Notes under the pieces: generated by a model | What the model saw: the letters and a program-made list of their open reading frames with translations, nothing else | Database searches by the model: none | Told to the model about the DNA's origin: nothing | Position numbers and translations under genes: made by a program | Shown: one piece after another, positions 1-11,353 of the stretch | Numbering within the stretch: position 1 is the first letter of the stretch | How the letters are laid out: each line of letters opens with the position of its first letter | Assembly: GCA_946811695.1 (NCBI GenBank) | Contig: OX328123.1 | Coordinates: forward strand, 36,913,354 to 36,977,353 | Reading direction: 5' to 3' | DNA from: Gonocerus acuteangulatus | Lineage: Eukaryota; Arthropoda; Insecta; Hemiptera; Coreidae | DNA: 64,000 nucleotides

Positions 1-1473
1 AATCCGAGTTCTTTGGCATATTCCCTATTGTTTGCTATTGCTTATAGTAGTCAAATGTATTTGCCAATAACACAGGATACGGGCGCTAATGACCCAGAAG
101 TAGATGCGCCCTAAAAAAAAAAAACAAAAAAAAACAGGATACGTAAAATTAGAATATTTTATTTTTGCGGAATCTTGGGATTCTCAGATCCCGTATGAAT
201 ATCTATTAGGCCCTCTTCGTATATTTTCATTAATATCTCAAAAAGGGTTAGGAAATCGTGGAAAAATGTTTTGAAGAAATGTTTGATGGGGTCGTCACAT
301 TAGGAGAAATAAGTGCTTAAAACTTAGTTAGTTAGTTTCGTTTATTTAAACGGATCTATTTGTGTGTTTCCCGCAGTTTTTTCACTGCTCGTCATTTTTG
401 TAATTTCTTATAGTAGTCAAATGTATTTGTCAGTAAACAGGATACGTATAATTAGAAGCAATATTTTGTTTGTTATGTTAGAATTCGAAGATGCCGTACG
501 AATATCTAGATATTACCTGTGGGTTAATATGTTTTTTGAGTTGAAGCTTTAAAGCCTCAACAGGAATATTTGTGTAATCACCCTTCACAGTTAATTTATT
601 AGAATCATGAGTGACCGTTTTTGTGTTACAACTAACAATCTTTGAAAACGAAGTTTAACTATCCTTGTTATTGTTATTTGCCTTCTGTTTGGCCGAAATT
701 TTCTATTCGTGGTGTAATTCTCCTTGAATTTTTTGACTAGATCAAGAACCTATTTTAAGCACTCTTAAATTCCTTAATTTAATTCAGGAAGTTTATCAAG
801 CTTGACATAATCACTTTTGGGTTAATACGGGTGGTCTATACCGAGTCCTTTGTTTGTAAACACAAAGAGCTTTCTGAGTAACGGTAAAGGGCAGTAAAAG
901 TATATGACGACTACCTGGAAGTAGACCCTGCATACAGAGAATTGCAATACGAGACCTCATTCATTCTTTCACCAGCTACCGTGTAACACCTTAGATCTGT
1001 TTATATTGTTTTACTCAGTGTGAACAAGTGTTGAAAGTGCCTAAAATTTTATATTTTTATTCCTTGTTATTTTTTAATTGCTTAGAGTTGGATAATGTAT
1101 TTGAAAATAAAACAGGTTAAGAAAAATAAGAAATCAATTTAATGTTAGAGATATGGATTTCCAAGATTTAGCTTTTCAACTGCCTAGCGTCCTTCCTAGG
1201 GAGGGTTGTTTGTCTTTGAATTTGGTACTTAGAATTATGGGATACAGTTGAAACATTTTCTGCGTGTTCGAATTTCATCAACACTAATATGTTGAAATTT
1301 TTGTTACGTTTAGGGTAAAGGAAGAGTTAGAATAAAATATTTTATTAACAGACAAAAAAAGTTTTGGTAACTTTGTATACTTTCGTTAGTATCTCGAAAA
1401 CCGTTGACAATCTTGTGAAGCGGAAGATTACCATTCGAAAGCTTACTAAATGCTCTACAAAAAAGGTTCTGTA
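1..1473 (+). repeat. Family A-like repeat fragments and a SINE tail
   Basis: There is no gene. The stretch is a patchwork of family A body modules (about 1020-1470 is the clearest). A short SINE 3' tail lies at 81-119 (gcgctaatgaccc, then gatgcgccctaaaa). Roughly 540-1020 has no match that I recognise elsewhere in the window apart from its duplicate. Confidence 0.6.
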
Positions 1474-1718
1474 CATGGACGTATATAAAAACAATTTCGG
1501 GGGGGGGGGGGCTGAGACCATTTCCAGGGTATGGAATACTAAATATTTAGAGCTTGGAATAGTTTTAGGCAACTAAAACGCTATTACACGTAAAATAAAA
1601 TATGTTTTATGAACTAAGTGATCTTATTTAATTTATTTTTAAGGGTTTTACGAGAAGTTTTCATCATTAATTCAAAATTTCGGGACAGGGCTGCAGCCCC
1701 CCCTCATATAAGCCCATG
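1474..1718 (+). repeat. MITE with CATGGRCGTATATA termini
   Basis: The left end reads catggacgtatataa and the right end atataagcccatg, so the ends are inverted repeats. A G-run then GGGCTG lies just inside each end. Flanks read ttctgta on the left and cttctgta on the right, consistent with an 8-bp target duplication as in hAT elements. Other members of the family are at 7557, 8176, 10105 (cut by the gap) and 44296. It is non-autonomous, with no coding frame. Confidence 0.75.
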
Positions 1719-2008
1719 CTTCTGTACCCTCTAGAAAGGCTTTATTAAGCATATTTTGTATTGATTTATAGAGCTTTGCTTTAGAATGAGAGCCCGATTG
1801 TGTAATTTCCGCATCTGTGTAAAAGTTAATTACTGTCGGTGTCCCTGACGCCTTAATATCACTTTTATTCGAGATATTCGAGAGGATTTTGACAATTTTC
1901 ACGAGATATATAAAAAAAAATAAGTTTATTTCTTTTCTAAGCTTATCAAATGGCTCTAGGGACATGAACGGAACCGCGCTAAGATGCTGCAGTTCCTGCG
2001 AGTCGGAC
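1719..2008 (+). repeat. 3' part of a family A Helentron-like element
   Basis: This ends with the family A terminus: gaaccgcgctaagatg, the hairpin GCAG-ttc-CTGC, then gagtcggac and a T run. The hairpin sits 9 bases before the end. A further family A element begins 18 bases downstream at 2026. The duplicate ends near 13356. Confidence 0.7.
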
Positions 2009-2025
2009 TTTTTGTCGTTCTTTTT

Positions 2026-2179
2026 AGCGCGGTTCCTCCCTCCCCCATAGGGAGGGACCCCGCTTATAGGGTTGGTACAATGAAACAAACTGGAAGTGCC
2101 GACTAGAAAATTTCGCGTTTCAGAACCCCTAGAGACCGAAAATAACGGTGGTTAAAATTTGTATATATATATATGTATA

Positions 2180-2250
<71 letters not shown>

Positions 2251-3558
2251 CTGTTCGCGGATTTCTGGCTTCCCTGATGGTCCGAGTTTGATGAAATTTG
2301 GTACAAAAATCTGTCGTCCAATTTGAAAGGTCAAGTTCGTTAACCAGCAAAATCCGCACACTGGAAGATGGCGTTTGGGGCGAAATTCGCGCAAAAAAAA
2401 TCGTAACGCTTACGTTTTTGAGTTCATAAGCTTGTAAGTACTCGTTTTATAGGCTTCTTTGGCTAGTAAAACGAATGAAACCATTTTCAAGGCGATAGCT
2501 TTAACCGTTTTTGAGAAAATTGGAAAAATACTTTTTGAATACCGTTTTTGGTTTGGGTACTTAGAATCATGGGATTCAGTTGAAACATTATCTGCATGTT
2601 TTACTATCATTAAAACTAATATGTTGAAATTTTGGTTACGTTTGGAGTTAAGGAAGGGTTAGAATAAAATATTTTATTAACAGACATAAAAAGTTTTGGT
2701 AACTCTGTATATTTTCCTTAATATCTCGAAAAAGGTTGAGAATCTTGGCAAACGAAAGAATACCATTAGAAAGCTTACTAAATGCTCTACAAAAAAGGTT
2801 CTAATGAAAGTTTTGATTAGGCGATGTCAATCGGAGAAATAAGTGCTTAAAACATTAAAGTAATGGATTTTGCTTATTCGAACTGTTCTTTTTGTCTGTT
2901 TTTATTCCTAGTTATTTTTTAATTGCTTATATTGGATAATGTATTTTACAATAAAACAGATTAGGCAAAATAAGAAAAACAATTCATTGTTAGAAACATA
3001 GCTTGCCAAGAGAAAAAGATTCCATGACGTCTTTTGAATATTTTCAATTGCCTTTATGCTGTTGGTTTTTTTATTTTATTTTTTAATTGATTTTATCTGT
3101 AGAATTATTACTATAGTAAAAGAACACAGGAATATGTGAAAATTTTTGATATTTTCCAATTCATTGAAACGTATGAAATGAAGTACCGCTAGAAGAGGTT
3201 TCTAGGGTCTTGCGGACCCGACCCTAACCCCAGGTATAGCCATAAAACCCTTTGAACAAAGGCCGAGGAAAATATTATCTGTTTCTATTCTATGCTTTTC
3301 AAATGAGAATAGGGATATGAACAAGAACCGGGGTCTCCCGTGGTCTAATGGCTAGCGCCTTGGATTCATAAGCGGGAGATGGTGGGTTCGATTCCCAACC
3401 TCCGGCAGGAATTTTATCATCCCACGGCTCGCTGGTAAAATTCGTCGCTAAACCCTAGATGTCGGCGCTAATGACCTAGATGTAGATGAGCCGTAAAAAA
3501 AAAAAGAAAAAAAAGAACTGGAACCGCGCTAAGATGACGCAGTTCCTGCGAGTCGGAC
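2026..3558 (+). mobile_element. Family A Helentron-like (DINE/HINE type) element
   Basis: It begins after a T run with agcgcggttcctccctc, followed by its complement atagggaggga, which forms a hairpin. A (TA)n tract lies at 2161-2247, followed by 'tgtctgttcgc' and 'gaaatttggtac'. It ends ggaaccgcgctaagatg, the GCAG/CTGC hairpin, then gtcggac and a T run. The start TTAGCGCGGTTCC is the inverse of GGAACCGCGCTAA near the end, which is the subterminal inverted repeat layout of DINE-1/Helentron derivatives. A SINE (3332-3514) is inserted 18 bases before that inverse repeat. There is no coding capacity; the frames that appear here are IYIY microsatellite translations. The family name is inferred from structure, not from a database match. 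Confidence 0.72.
3332..3514 (+). mobile_element. tRNA-derived SINE
   Basis: The tRNA-like head has an A-box-like segment (tggtctaatgg, 3341-3351) and a perfect B box (ggttcgattcc, 3385-3395). These are followed by a SINE body (cacggctcgctgg, then ggcgctaatgacctag) and an A-rich tail from about 3494. Flanks aagaacc and aagaact suggest a short target duplication inside the host family A element. It would be transcribed by RNA polymerase III if active. Related copies are at 31736 (-) and 44003 (+). Confidence 0.85.
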
Positions 3559-3601
3559 TTTTGTAATTTTTGTCTCCTTCCCTTCGTTTTTTATTGCTTT
3601 T

Positions 3602-3731
3602 AGCACTTTCCTCCGAAGGAAAGTAGCTATTGAGGTTGGACTCATGACGGAATTTTTGAAAAATTTCTTCAAATCTTTATCGATCCTACCTAGTAGACAC
3701 CGAAAATGACCCCCGTTAAAATTTATATATA

Positions 3732-3779
<48 letters not shown>

Positions 3780-4836
3780 TATATATATATGTGTCTGTTA
3801 ACACGATAGCGGCCAGAGTTTTTGTTTTTTCGTCACGAAACTTGGTATATAGCATTCAATTAGCAAACGATTGAACGAGTTCGTTAACCACCAAAGTCGG
3901 TCCACCGGAAGGGGGGGTTTACCCAGAACCCAAAACACTTATTTGACTATGTCAGCCGTAATATTTGTTATATTTCAACGAAACTTGGTATTCGTAGTGT
4001 TAATATTGAGAGAAAAGTGAGATATAAAAATGAACTAAATCGGTTCATTAGAAGGGGGGGTTTACTCCGGACCCACAATACCAATTCGCCACTACCAGCC
4101 GTGATTTTTGGTATATTTCGACGAAACTCGGTATTCGTAGTGCTAATCCACAGGTAAATATGTTTTGTAAAAATAAACGAAATCGGTTCATTAGGAGGGG
4201 GGGTTTACTCCGGACCCACAATACCAATTCGCCACTACCAGCCGTGATTTTTGGTATATTTCGACGAAACTCGGTATTCGTAGTGGTAATCTACAGGTAA
4301 ATATGTGTTGTAAAAAGAAACTAAATCGGTTCATTAGAAGGGGGGGTTTACTCCGGACCCAAATTCCTAATATACTCATACCGGTCGTAATTTCTGCTAT
4401 ATTGTAACGAAACGCTGTATACGTCGTGGGTAACTCATGAGAAAGAAGTGTTGTAAAAATGAGCTGAATCGTTCAATCGGAAAGCGGGGGTTTAATTTGT
4501 AATATATTTGAATAGAAAAGCCGGCAGACGTAGGTTCACAAAGCCGCCGCAAGGAGCGCTTTCTACCACTAGAGTAACTGTATCCTGTTCCTGCGTTAGA
4601 TCAAAATACGATAATATGAGGATTTTTGTATTTATTACGTAGTGTAGTAGGTACCATGTGTAAACATAACTCTGGATGCAAATTAATAATTGATCAGTTA
4701 CTCATTACAAAATGAGAACTATTCACGTTTTTAGTTTATTTATGTAGGATATTTTAAGCAAATTGTTCTGGAAAGCAGTCTACACTACCCAAATTCTGAG
4801 GAAAGTGCTTAGTTATGCAGCTCCTGCGTGACGGAC
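3602..4836 (+). mobile_element. Family B Helentron-like (DINE/HINE type) element
   Basis: It starts after TTTT with agcactttcctccgaagg followed by aaagtagc, a strong hairpin. A (TA)n tract lies at 3724-3790, followed by gtgtctgttaacacgatag. The body then has several degenerate ~135-bp tandem units, each containing a G run plus 'tttactccggacccac' and 'cgaaactcggtattcgtag'. It ends gaggaaagtgcttagttat, the hairpin GCAG-ctc-CTGC, gtgacggac and a T run. TTAGCACTTTCC at the start is the inverse of GGAAAGTGCTTA near the end. Non-coding. Confidence 0.75.
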
Positions 4837-5410
4837 TTTTTATTTTTGTAATTTCTTATGTTGGGAAAATTTTGTGTGTAAAACAGGATATGAAAAATGA
4901 GACCAATTTTCTGTTGCTAGAAATAATGTAAATTTTGGGAACTTTCATTAATATCTCGAGAACGGTTGAAAATCTTGGTAAACGGAAGAATACCATTAGA
5001 AAGCTTATTAAATGCTCCACATAAAAGGTTCTAATGAAAGTTTTGATTAGGCGATGACAATCGGAGAAATAAGAGCTTAAAGCTTTAAAGTAATTGATTT
5101 CGCTTATTCGAACTGTTCTTTCTGTCTGTTTTTAATTCCTTGTTATTTTTTAATTGCTTATAGTTGGATAATGTATTCGAAAATAAAACAGGTTCCAAGA
5201 TTCCAAGACCTTGTAACTAGCGGGACGGTTTCTAGTGTTGCCGACCCTTCCAGGTAAGATTGTAAATCCTACCTTTCAAGACTGGTGGAACCAAAATAAT
5301 AGCTGTCGGGGTTCGGTCACTGCTACTTCGGTCACCCTTCATCAGGGCTGTAAATACAAGTAGGACATATTTAACACTAATATATGCACATATCAATGTA
5401 AATATACCAA

Positions 5411-5446
<36 letters not shown>

Positions 5447-5728
5447 TATATTTATATATATAATATATATATATATTTATATATAAGCATATACACATAC
5501 ACATATACACGCACACATATGTACATATATATGCCCACATACATACACATATGGGGTATGTATTATTAAGTTGCAGTGACCGAACCCGGACAAACCCTAC
5601 CTTACATCATCAACGGTCAACGATCTCCTGTCAACAAAATAATAACTGCTTCTATTTTAATCATTCGAAATTAGACTAGGGATAAGAACGGAACCGCGCT
5701 AAGATGAGGCAGTTCCTGCGGGTCGGAC
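4837..5728 (+). repeat. Family A body and 3' terminus with an inserted (TA)n element
   Basis: These are family A body modules ending in the usual terminus at 5692-5728 (gaaccgcgctaagatgagg, hairpin, gggtcggac). A 330-bp insertion interrupts it at about 5306-5635 and contains a (TA)n block at 5408-5490. Its ends carry the inverted repeat ggttcggtcactgc / gcagtgaccgaacc. The direct repeat aaaataataRctg flanks the insertion. The empty site is visible at about 24192-24215. The duplicate of all this is at 16199-17090. Confidence 0.7.
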
Positions 5729-7556
5729 TTTTGAGTTCATAAGCTTGTAAGTACTCTTTTTATAGGCTTCTTGGGCTAGGAAAACGAATGAAACCATTTT
5801 CAAGGCGATAGCTTTAACCGTTTTCGAGAAAACTGGAAAAAAAATTTTGAATGCCGTTTTTGGTTTGGGTACTTAGAGTCATGGGATTCAGTTGAAACAT
5901 TTACTGCATGTTCTACTTTCATTAAAACTAATATGCTGAAATTTTGGTTGCGTTTGGAGTTAAGGAAGGGTTAGAATAAAATATTTTATTAACAGACATA
6001 AAAAAGTTTTGGTAACTTTTTATACTTTCCTTAATATCTCGAAAAAGGTTGAGAATTTTGGTAAACGGAGGGTTACCATGCGAAAGCTTACTAAATGTTC
6101 TACAAAAAAGATTCTGAAACAATTTTTGATTAGGCTACGTCAATCGGAGAAATAAGTGCTTAAACTTTGAAGTAATTGATTTCGTTTATTCGAACGGTTC
6201 TTTTTGTGTGTTTTTATTCCTAATTATTCTTTAATCGCTTAAAGTTGGATAATGTATTTGACAATAAAACAGAATAATTAAAATAAAAACAATTCATTAT
6301 TAAAAATATATCAGCTGTACCGTATGAAATGTCAGTTTTGGATTTGTCGATTTCCTTCAAATGTCTTGAAACTGTCGAGGCTCCTACTCCGAGTTCTTTG
6401 GCATATTCCCTAGTGTTTTTAATTGCTTATAGTAGTCAAATGTATTTGTCAATAACACAGGATACGTATAATTAGAATCAATATTTTGTTTGTTAGAATT
6501 CGAAGATGCCGTAAGAATATCTAGATTACAGTACTGGTGTTGATTTCGTTCTTTAGAATTGTTCTTGGTATTCCCTATTTTCATCTGTTACCCATAGTTT
6601 TTTGTTGTTAGTGTTGCTAGTAGTTTTTTCTTATTGATTATAGAATATAAATCTATTTGGCTATAAAACAGGATACGTAAAGTTAGTGACAATATTTCGG
6701 AGATTTCTGAGCGAAATACTTTTAAGATTTTCTACCACCACGAACGGCTTTTTTCCTCTATCTTTATCCACTAGATAGGCTTTATTTTGCATATTATTCT
6801 ATATAAGTTTTATTCAGCAGGGGATTCTGATGAAATGTCGTGTTTTTGCTGTGGATTTTAAATACGATGTATCTAAGATTGGATAACATTAGCGAGTCTA
6901 CATAGTTAAGAACCGACGACAGAGGATTACTTCTTGCTATGATTTAGTCTATATATGCATATTAAGTCCTAAATCTAAAAAATAAACTTCACAACGGTTA
7001 GATACTATGAGCGAATATGGCGGTTCAATGCCCGTAGAAACAAGGGGGCCGCCGGAAATTTACCTGCTAAGAGTTAATCCTCAAGAGCTGTAAATATACC
7101 CCAGGTATCTGCCGACACAAATACAAAGCCTAGGCGGAGAGCACTCCAAAAACTCAGATCCAAACATAAGGTTATATACTAAATATTCATAAAGACTACT
7201 TAGTTGTAAACCGATTCATCAATTAGCAATCAATAGTTTTCAACAAAGGTTATATACTAAATATTGATAAAAAGTATTTAATTAGAAAAAAAACAATATT
7301 CCACAAGACTTGTTTTTGGTCCATTTGTGTCTACTCCATAGACTTAATTAGGTATATTATTCTATTGTAGTTGGGCAACTAAACTTTGTTTTATTTTGTT
7401 AAATAAAGTTTTTTTTCTTGACTTGTTATTCGTCAAGACTTTTATTTGTCCTTGTGTATTTACTAGATAGGCTTTATTCGGCATATTATTCTATATAGGC
7501 TATATTAGGCAGGGTATTCTACTCAATCTTGTGTACTTCTTCTTGATGCTTCTGTA
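5729..7556 (+). repeat. Family A-like body, then unclassified AT-rich sequence
   Basis: There is no gene. 5729-6550 is family A body modules. 6550-7556 includes a 29-bp direct repeat (ggttatatactaaatatt, at about 7171 and 7246) but is otherwise unrecognised. The duplicate is at 17091-18918. Confidence 0.55.
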
Positions 7557-7809
7557 CATGGGCGTATATAAAAACAATTTCGGGGGGGGGGCTGAGAACA
7601 TTTCCAGGGTATGGAATACTAAATATTTAGAGCTTGGAATAGTTTTAGGCAACTAACTAACTAATTACACGTAAAATAAAATATGTTTTATGAACTAAGT
7701 GATCTTATTTAATTTATTTTTAAGGGTTTTACGAGAAGTTTTTATCATCAATTCAAAATTTCGGGAGGGGCTGCAGCCCCCTCAGCCCCCCCCCTCATAT
7801 ACGCCCATG
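7557..7809 (+). repeat. MITE with CATGGGCGTATATA termini
   Basis: The ends catgggcgtatata and tatacgcccatg are inverted repeats. Flanks are cttctgta on the left and cttctgaa on the right (a near-perfect 8-bp duplication). The interior matches the copy at 1474. The duplicate is at 18919-19172. Confidence 0.75.
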
Positions 7810-8568
7810 CTTCTGAATCCTCTAGAAAGGCTTTATTAGGCATATTTTGTATTGATTTATAGAGCTTTGCTTTAGAATGAGAGCCAGATTCTGTAACTTC
7901 CGCTTATGTGTAAAAGTTAGCTACTGTCGGTGTCCCTGACGCCTTAATATCACTTTTATTCGAGATGTTCGAGAGGATTTTGACAATTTTCACGATATAT
8001 ATAAAAAAAAAATAAGTTTATTTCTTTTCTAAGCTTATCAAATGGCACTAGGGACATGAACGGAACCGAGCTAAGATGCTGCAGTTCCTGCGAGTCGGAC
8101 TTTCTTCGTCTTCCCGCGGTGTGCTTGATTGTATTTCCTCGGTCAATCTTCCTTTAACCGTCCTGAATGCGGGCCTTGGGCATATATAAGGGGGCTGATG
8201 GGGCTGCAGCATCCCCGAAATTTTGATTTGATCGGTAAAAATTTCATAAAGCCCTTAGAAATAAATTAAATAAGATCATTTAGTTCATAAAATATATTCT
8301 ATTTTGGGTGTAATAGCGTTTAAGTTGGCTAAAACTCTTCCAAGATCTAAATTGTTAGTATTCCATTCACCGGAAATAATCTCAGCCCCCCACCTCCGAA
8401 ATTATTTTATTTATATGCCCATGGTACAGCTGGCAGTTCTTCAAAAGGTGTTAAATTAAAACAAATTACATTTCCCAAATATTATCTGTTTCTATTCTAA
8501 GATTTTCAGATGACACAAGGGATATGAACGGAACCGCGCTAAGATGATGCAGTTTCTGCGAGTCGGAC
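7810..8568 (+). repeat. Two family A 3' ends with a diverged GTATATA MITE between
   Basis: A family A terminus lies at 8062-8100 and another at 8528-8568, each with ggaaccg[ca]gctaagatg, hairpin and gtcggac. Between them, 8176-8423, is a diverged member of the MITE family (gggcatatataaggggg start, tatgcccatgg end). The duplicate is at 19173-19931. Confidence 0.65.
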
Positions 8569-8576
8569 TTTTTTGT

Positions 8577-8935
8577 AACATAACGCGGTATACGTCGTAT
8601 CTCATGAGAAAGGAGTGTTGTAAAAATGACCTAAATTGGTCAATCGGAAAAAGGGTTTACTTTAAACTATGTTTCGGTTGAATAAACCCGCCAGATGTAG
8701 GTTCTCAAAGCTGCCGCTTGGACCGTTTTTTTGTACTAAGGGGGTTGTATCCTGTTCCTGCGACAAATCGTAATACGGAAATATGAGGTTTTTGTGTGTT
8801 AATTATGTAGTGTCGAACCATGTATAAACATAACTCTGGAAGAAAATTAATAATTGAACAATTGCTCATTACAAGGTATAAGTGTACTTCTATACCGTCA
8901 GGTGTAAACAATGATTATAAAGAGAAGAATAAATG
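8577..8935 (+). repeat. Family B fragment
   Basis: This matches the 3' third of family B (cgcggtatacgtcgt, gtaggttctcaaag, tgtatcctgttcctgcga) but lacks both termini. The duplicate is at about 19938-20298. From 8936 to 9351 I see only AT-rich sequence with no recognised feature. Confidence 0.65.
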
Positions 8936-9351
8936 ACAAAGATAAATATCTTGGCTACTAGCTGTATTGTCGACACTTAAATACCATGAGATATAAACAT
9001 TGATTATTTGCTAGTTCCAACAGAATAACTTCATTTATCGTTGGAGTTTTAACAGTTCTAATTTTCTCTTTCAATATGGGGGACTGGTTAAAAGTTGAAG
9101 TTATAGAACTTATTTGTACAGAAGTAAACCGGAGCTGTGGGACGTTAAGTGTATTACGTATTAAGATAAAATAATAAAAACATCATGATTTAACGGAAAT
9201 GGCTGAAGCATTTAGTACAACAACCCTAGAAATTTAAAAACAATTAAAGAAACCAATTAAATTGTGAAGTATATCAAGTGTACAGTTTTAAAACATAGTT
9301 CATATTAATAATGTTTCATCATGTAAAGACCTACTCCCCAGATGCTAAAAA

Positions 9352-9733
9352 GTCTGACTCGCAGGAACTGCATCATCTTAGCACAGTTCCGTTCTTATCT
9401 TTTCTTAAGTTGGAAAGATTGACCTGGAACAGTTATAATTTTGGTTAGACCTTTCACGAAATAATTTATAATCCCAAATAGGTCACGGTTGCAAGGGTCC
9501 ATACCTCATACCTGGCCTTGTGAAGGTTCGCCCTAGAAACACACTACTTACTATTTCTTATTTTCCTTTACTATAATACTAATTTACAGATAAATTCAAT
9601 TTAAAACAACAAAAATTCAATAAAAAAGTAACTTGAACAAAGACAAAAACCCGTTCAAAAGAACTAAAAAAAAACACATTTGAAGTTTTAAGCATTTATT
9701 TCTGATTGACAACGCCTAATCGAAAATTGCTTC

Positions 9734-9802
<69 letters not shown>

Positions 9803-10104
9803 GAATTTAGTAAGCTTTCGAATGGTAACCTTCCGTTTACCAAAATTCCAAGCCGTTTCCTTGATAGTAAGCTTTCGAACGGTAATGATCCGCTTAAAAA
9901 GATTCCGAACTGTCCCCAAAACTTTTCTTGTCTATTAATAAAATATTTTATTCTAATCCTTCCTAAACTCCAAATGTTACGAAAATTTAGTCAAAATGTA
10001 CCAAAATTTAGTCATCTTTCTTTATATGAATTCCAAACATGCAGAAAATTTTTTAACTGAGTCCTATGATTTTAAGTACTCAAACCAAAAACGTATTTCA
10101 ACCA
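9352..10104 (-). repeat. Family A-like element in reverse, with a long poly-T run
   Basis: It starts with the reverse complement of the family A 3' terminus (gtctgactcgcaggaactg, then cttagcacagttcc). It continues with A body modules in reverse. A ~61-base T run at 9739-9799 is embedded. The duplicate is at 20715-21469, where the T run differs slightly in length. Confidence 0.65.
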
Positions 10105-10272
10105 TGGGCGTATATAAGGGGGGGGGGGCTGCAGCCCCTCTCGAAATTTCGATTGTTCAGTTCGGCTCTGAGAAATGGGGGGCCCGGCTCTGGTCCTGGG
10201 CCCGGGTCTGGGATGTGGCGGCCCTGGGTAATGAAACAAAAAATATCGTGTACCATTGAATACTACAATAAA

Positions 10273-10472
10273 NNNNNNNNNNNNNNNNNNNNNNNNNNNN
10301 NNNNNNNNNNNNNNNNNNNNNNNNNNNNNNNNNNNNNNNNNNNNNNNNNNNNNNNNNNNNNNNNNNNNNNNNNNNNNNNNNNNNNNNNNNNNNNNNNNNN
10401 NNNNNNNNNNNNNNNNNNNNNNNNNNNNNNNNNNNNNNNNNNNNNNNNNNNNNNNNNNNNNNNNNNNNNNNN
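10273..10472. other. Assembly gap of 200 N
   Basis: This is an exact run of 200 unknown bases. Apparent frames crossing it are meaningless. It separates the end of duplication copy 1 from 881 bases of family A-like repeat that lead into copy 2. Confidence 0.99.
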
Positions 10473-11353
10473 TTTTGAATACCGTTTTTGGTTTGGGTAC
10501 TTAGAATCACGGGATTCAGTTGAAACATTATCTGCATGTTCTTCTTTCATTAAAACTAATATGTTGAAAGTTTTGTTACGTTTGGAGTTAAGGAAGGGTT
10601 AGAATAAAATATTTTATTAACAGACATGAAAAGTTGTGGGAACTTTGTATACTTTCATTAATATCTCGAACACGGTTGGGAAATCGTGGTAAGTAGATAG
10701 AAGCTATTTGAAAGCTTACTAAAGTTTCTACAAAAAAGATTCTAAAACTATTTTTGATTAGGTTATGTCAATCGGAGAAATAAGTGCTTAAATCTTCAAA
10801 TACGTCTGTTTTTTTCTTATGAACGGGTTTTTGTCGTTCTTTTTGTAATTTTTGTCTCTTTCCCTAGGTTTTTTATTGCTTTTTATTTTTGTAATTTCTT
10901 ATGTTGGGAAAATGTATTTGTATGTAAAACAGGATAGGAAAAATGAGACCAATTTTCTGTTGCTAGAAATAATGCAAATTTTGGGAACTTTGTATACTTC
11001 CATTAATATCTTGAAAACGATTGAAAATCTTGGGAAGGTTACCATTCGAAAGCTTACTAAATGGTCTACAAAAAAGGTTTTGAGGAAAGTTTTGAATAAG
11101 CGATGTCAATCGGATGAAATAAGTGCTTAAACTTTGAAGTAATTGATTTCGTTTATTTCATACGATTCTTTTGGTCTGTTTTTATTCCTATTTTTTCATT
11201 TCTTATGGTTGGATAATGTATTTGACAATAAAACAGATTAATTAAAATAAGAAAAACAATTCATTGTTAGAAATATATCAGGCTGTACCGTATGAAATGT
11301 CAGTTTTGGATTTGCCGATTTCCTTCAAATGTCTTGAAACTGTCGAGGCTCCT
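10473..11353. repeat. Family A-like repeat body between gap and copy 2
   Basis: There is no gene here. The stretch repeats modules seen throughout the window: the line containing 'attttattaacagacat', the 'ccattcgaaagcttac' module, the 'gtcaatcggagaaataag' module and the 'ttggataatgtatttgac' module. It presumably represents the sequence upstream of position 1 of the window. Confidence 0.75.

Larger units (their letters stand above)
1..10272. repeat. Copy 1 of an ~10.3-kb direct duplication
   Basis: This segment recurs almost base for base at 11354-21640, at an offset of 11353 near the start and 11348-11367 further on. The differences I can see are small: an extra 5 bases near 478-482 here, shorter (TA)n at 3731-3776, poly-T length at 9739-9799, and one substitution (ccgcc at about 7049 against cctcc at about 18413). 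The copy stops exactly where the N gap begins. The content is wholly repetitive: family A and B Helentron-like elements, MITEs and a SINE. I see no cellular gene. This is either a recent tandem duplication or two haplotypes placed in tandem by the assembler; the coincidence with the gap favours the latter. Confidence 0.93.

Noticed and set aside
1672..2088. 138-codon reverse frame
   Set aside because: It runs through the MITE and family A 3' end with no recognisable protein, and is repeated only because the segment is duplicated.
2152..2394. 80-codon reverse frame (and its duplicate at 13500) with IYIYIY core
   Set aside because: It is a translation of the (TA)n tract in a family A element. 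The same is true of frames at 5232, 15054, 22450-22857, 47023-47292, 53404-53625, 56816-57079, 57620 and 61446-61817.
3332..3405. A functional tRNA gene
   Set aside because: Although A- and B-box sequences are present, no good acceptor or anticodon stem closes, and the unit continues into a SINE body with an A tail. It is a SINE head.
2026..3558. Canonical plant/animal Helitron (5' TC, 3' CTRR)
   Set aside because: The ends are T-run/AGC and GGAC/T-run, not TC...CTRR. The subterminal inverted repeats and internal 3' hairpin fit Helentron-type derivatives better.
4191..4379. 62-codon frame recurring at 15553, 51318 and 61128
   Set aside because: It is the shadow of the ~135-bp tandem units of family B. 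Substitutions between copies show no codon bias that would suggest selection.
3950..4480. CRISPR-like array from regularly spaced repeats
   Set aside because: The ~135-bp units in family B are degenerate tandem repeats within a transposon in a eukaryotic genome, without unique spacers or cas genes.
10066..10602. 178-codon frame crossing the gap
   Set aside because: It contains only unknown residues across the N run and joins unrelated repeat sequence.
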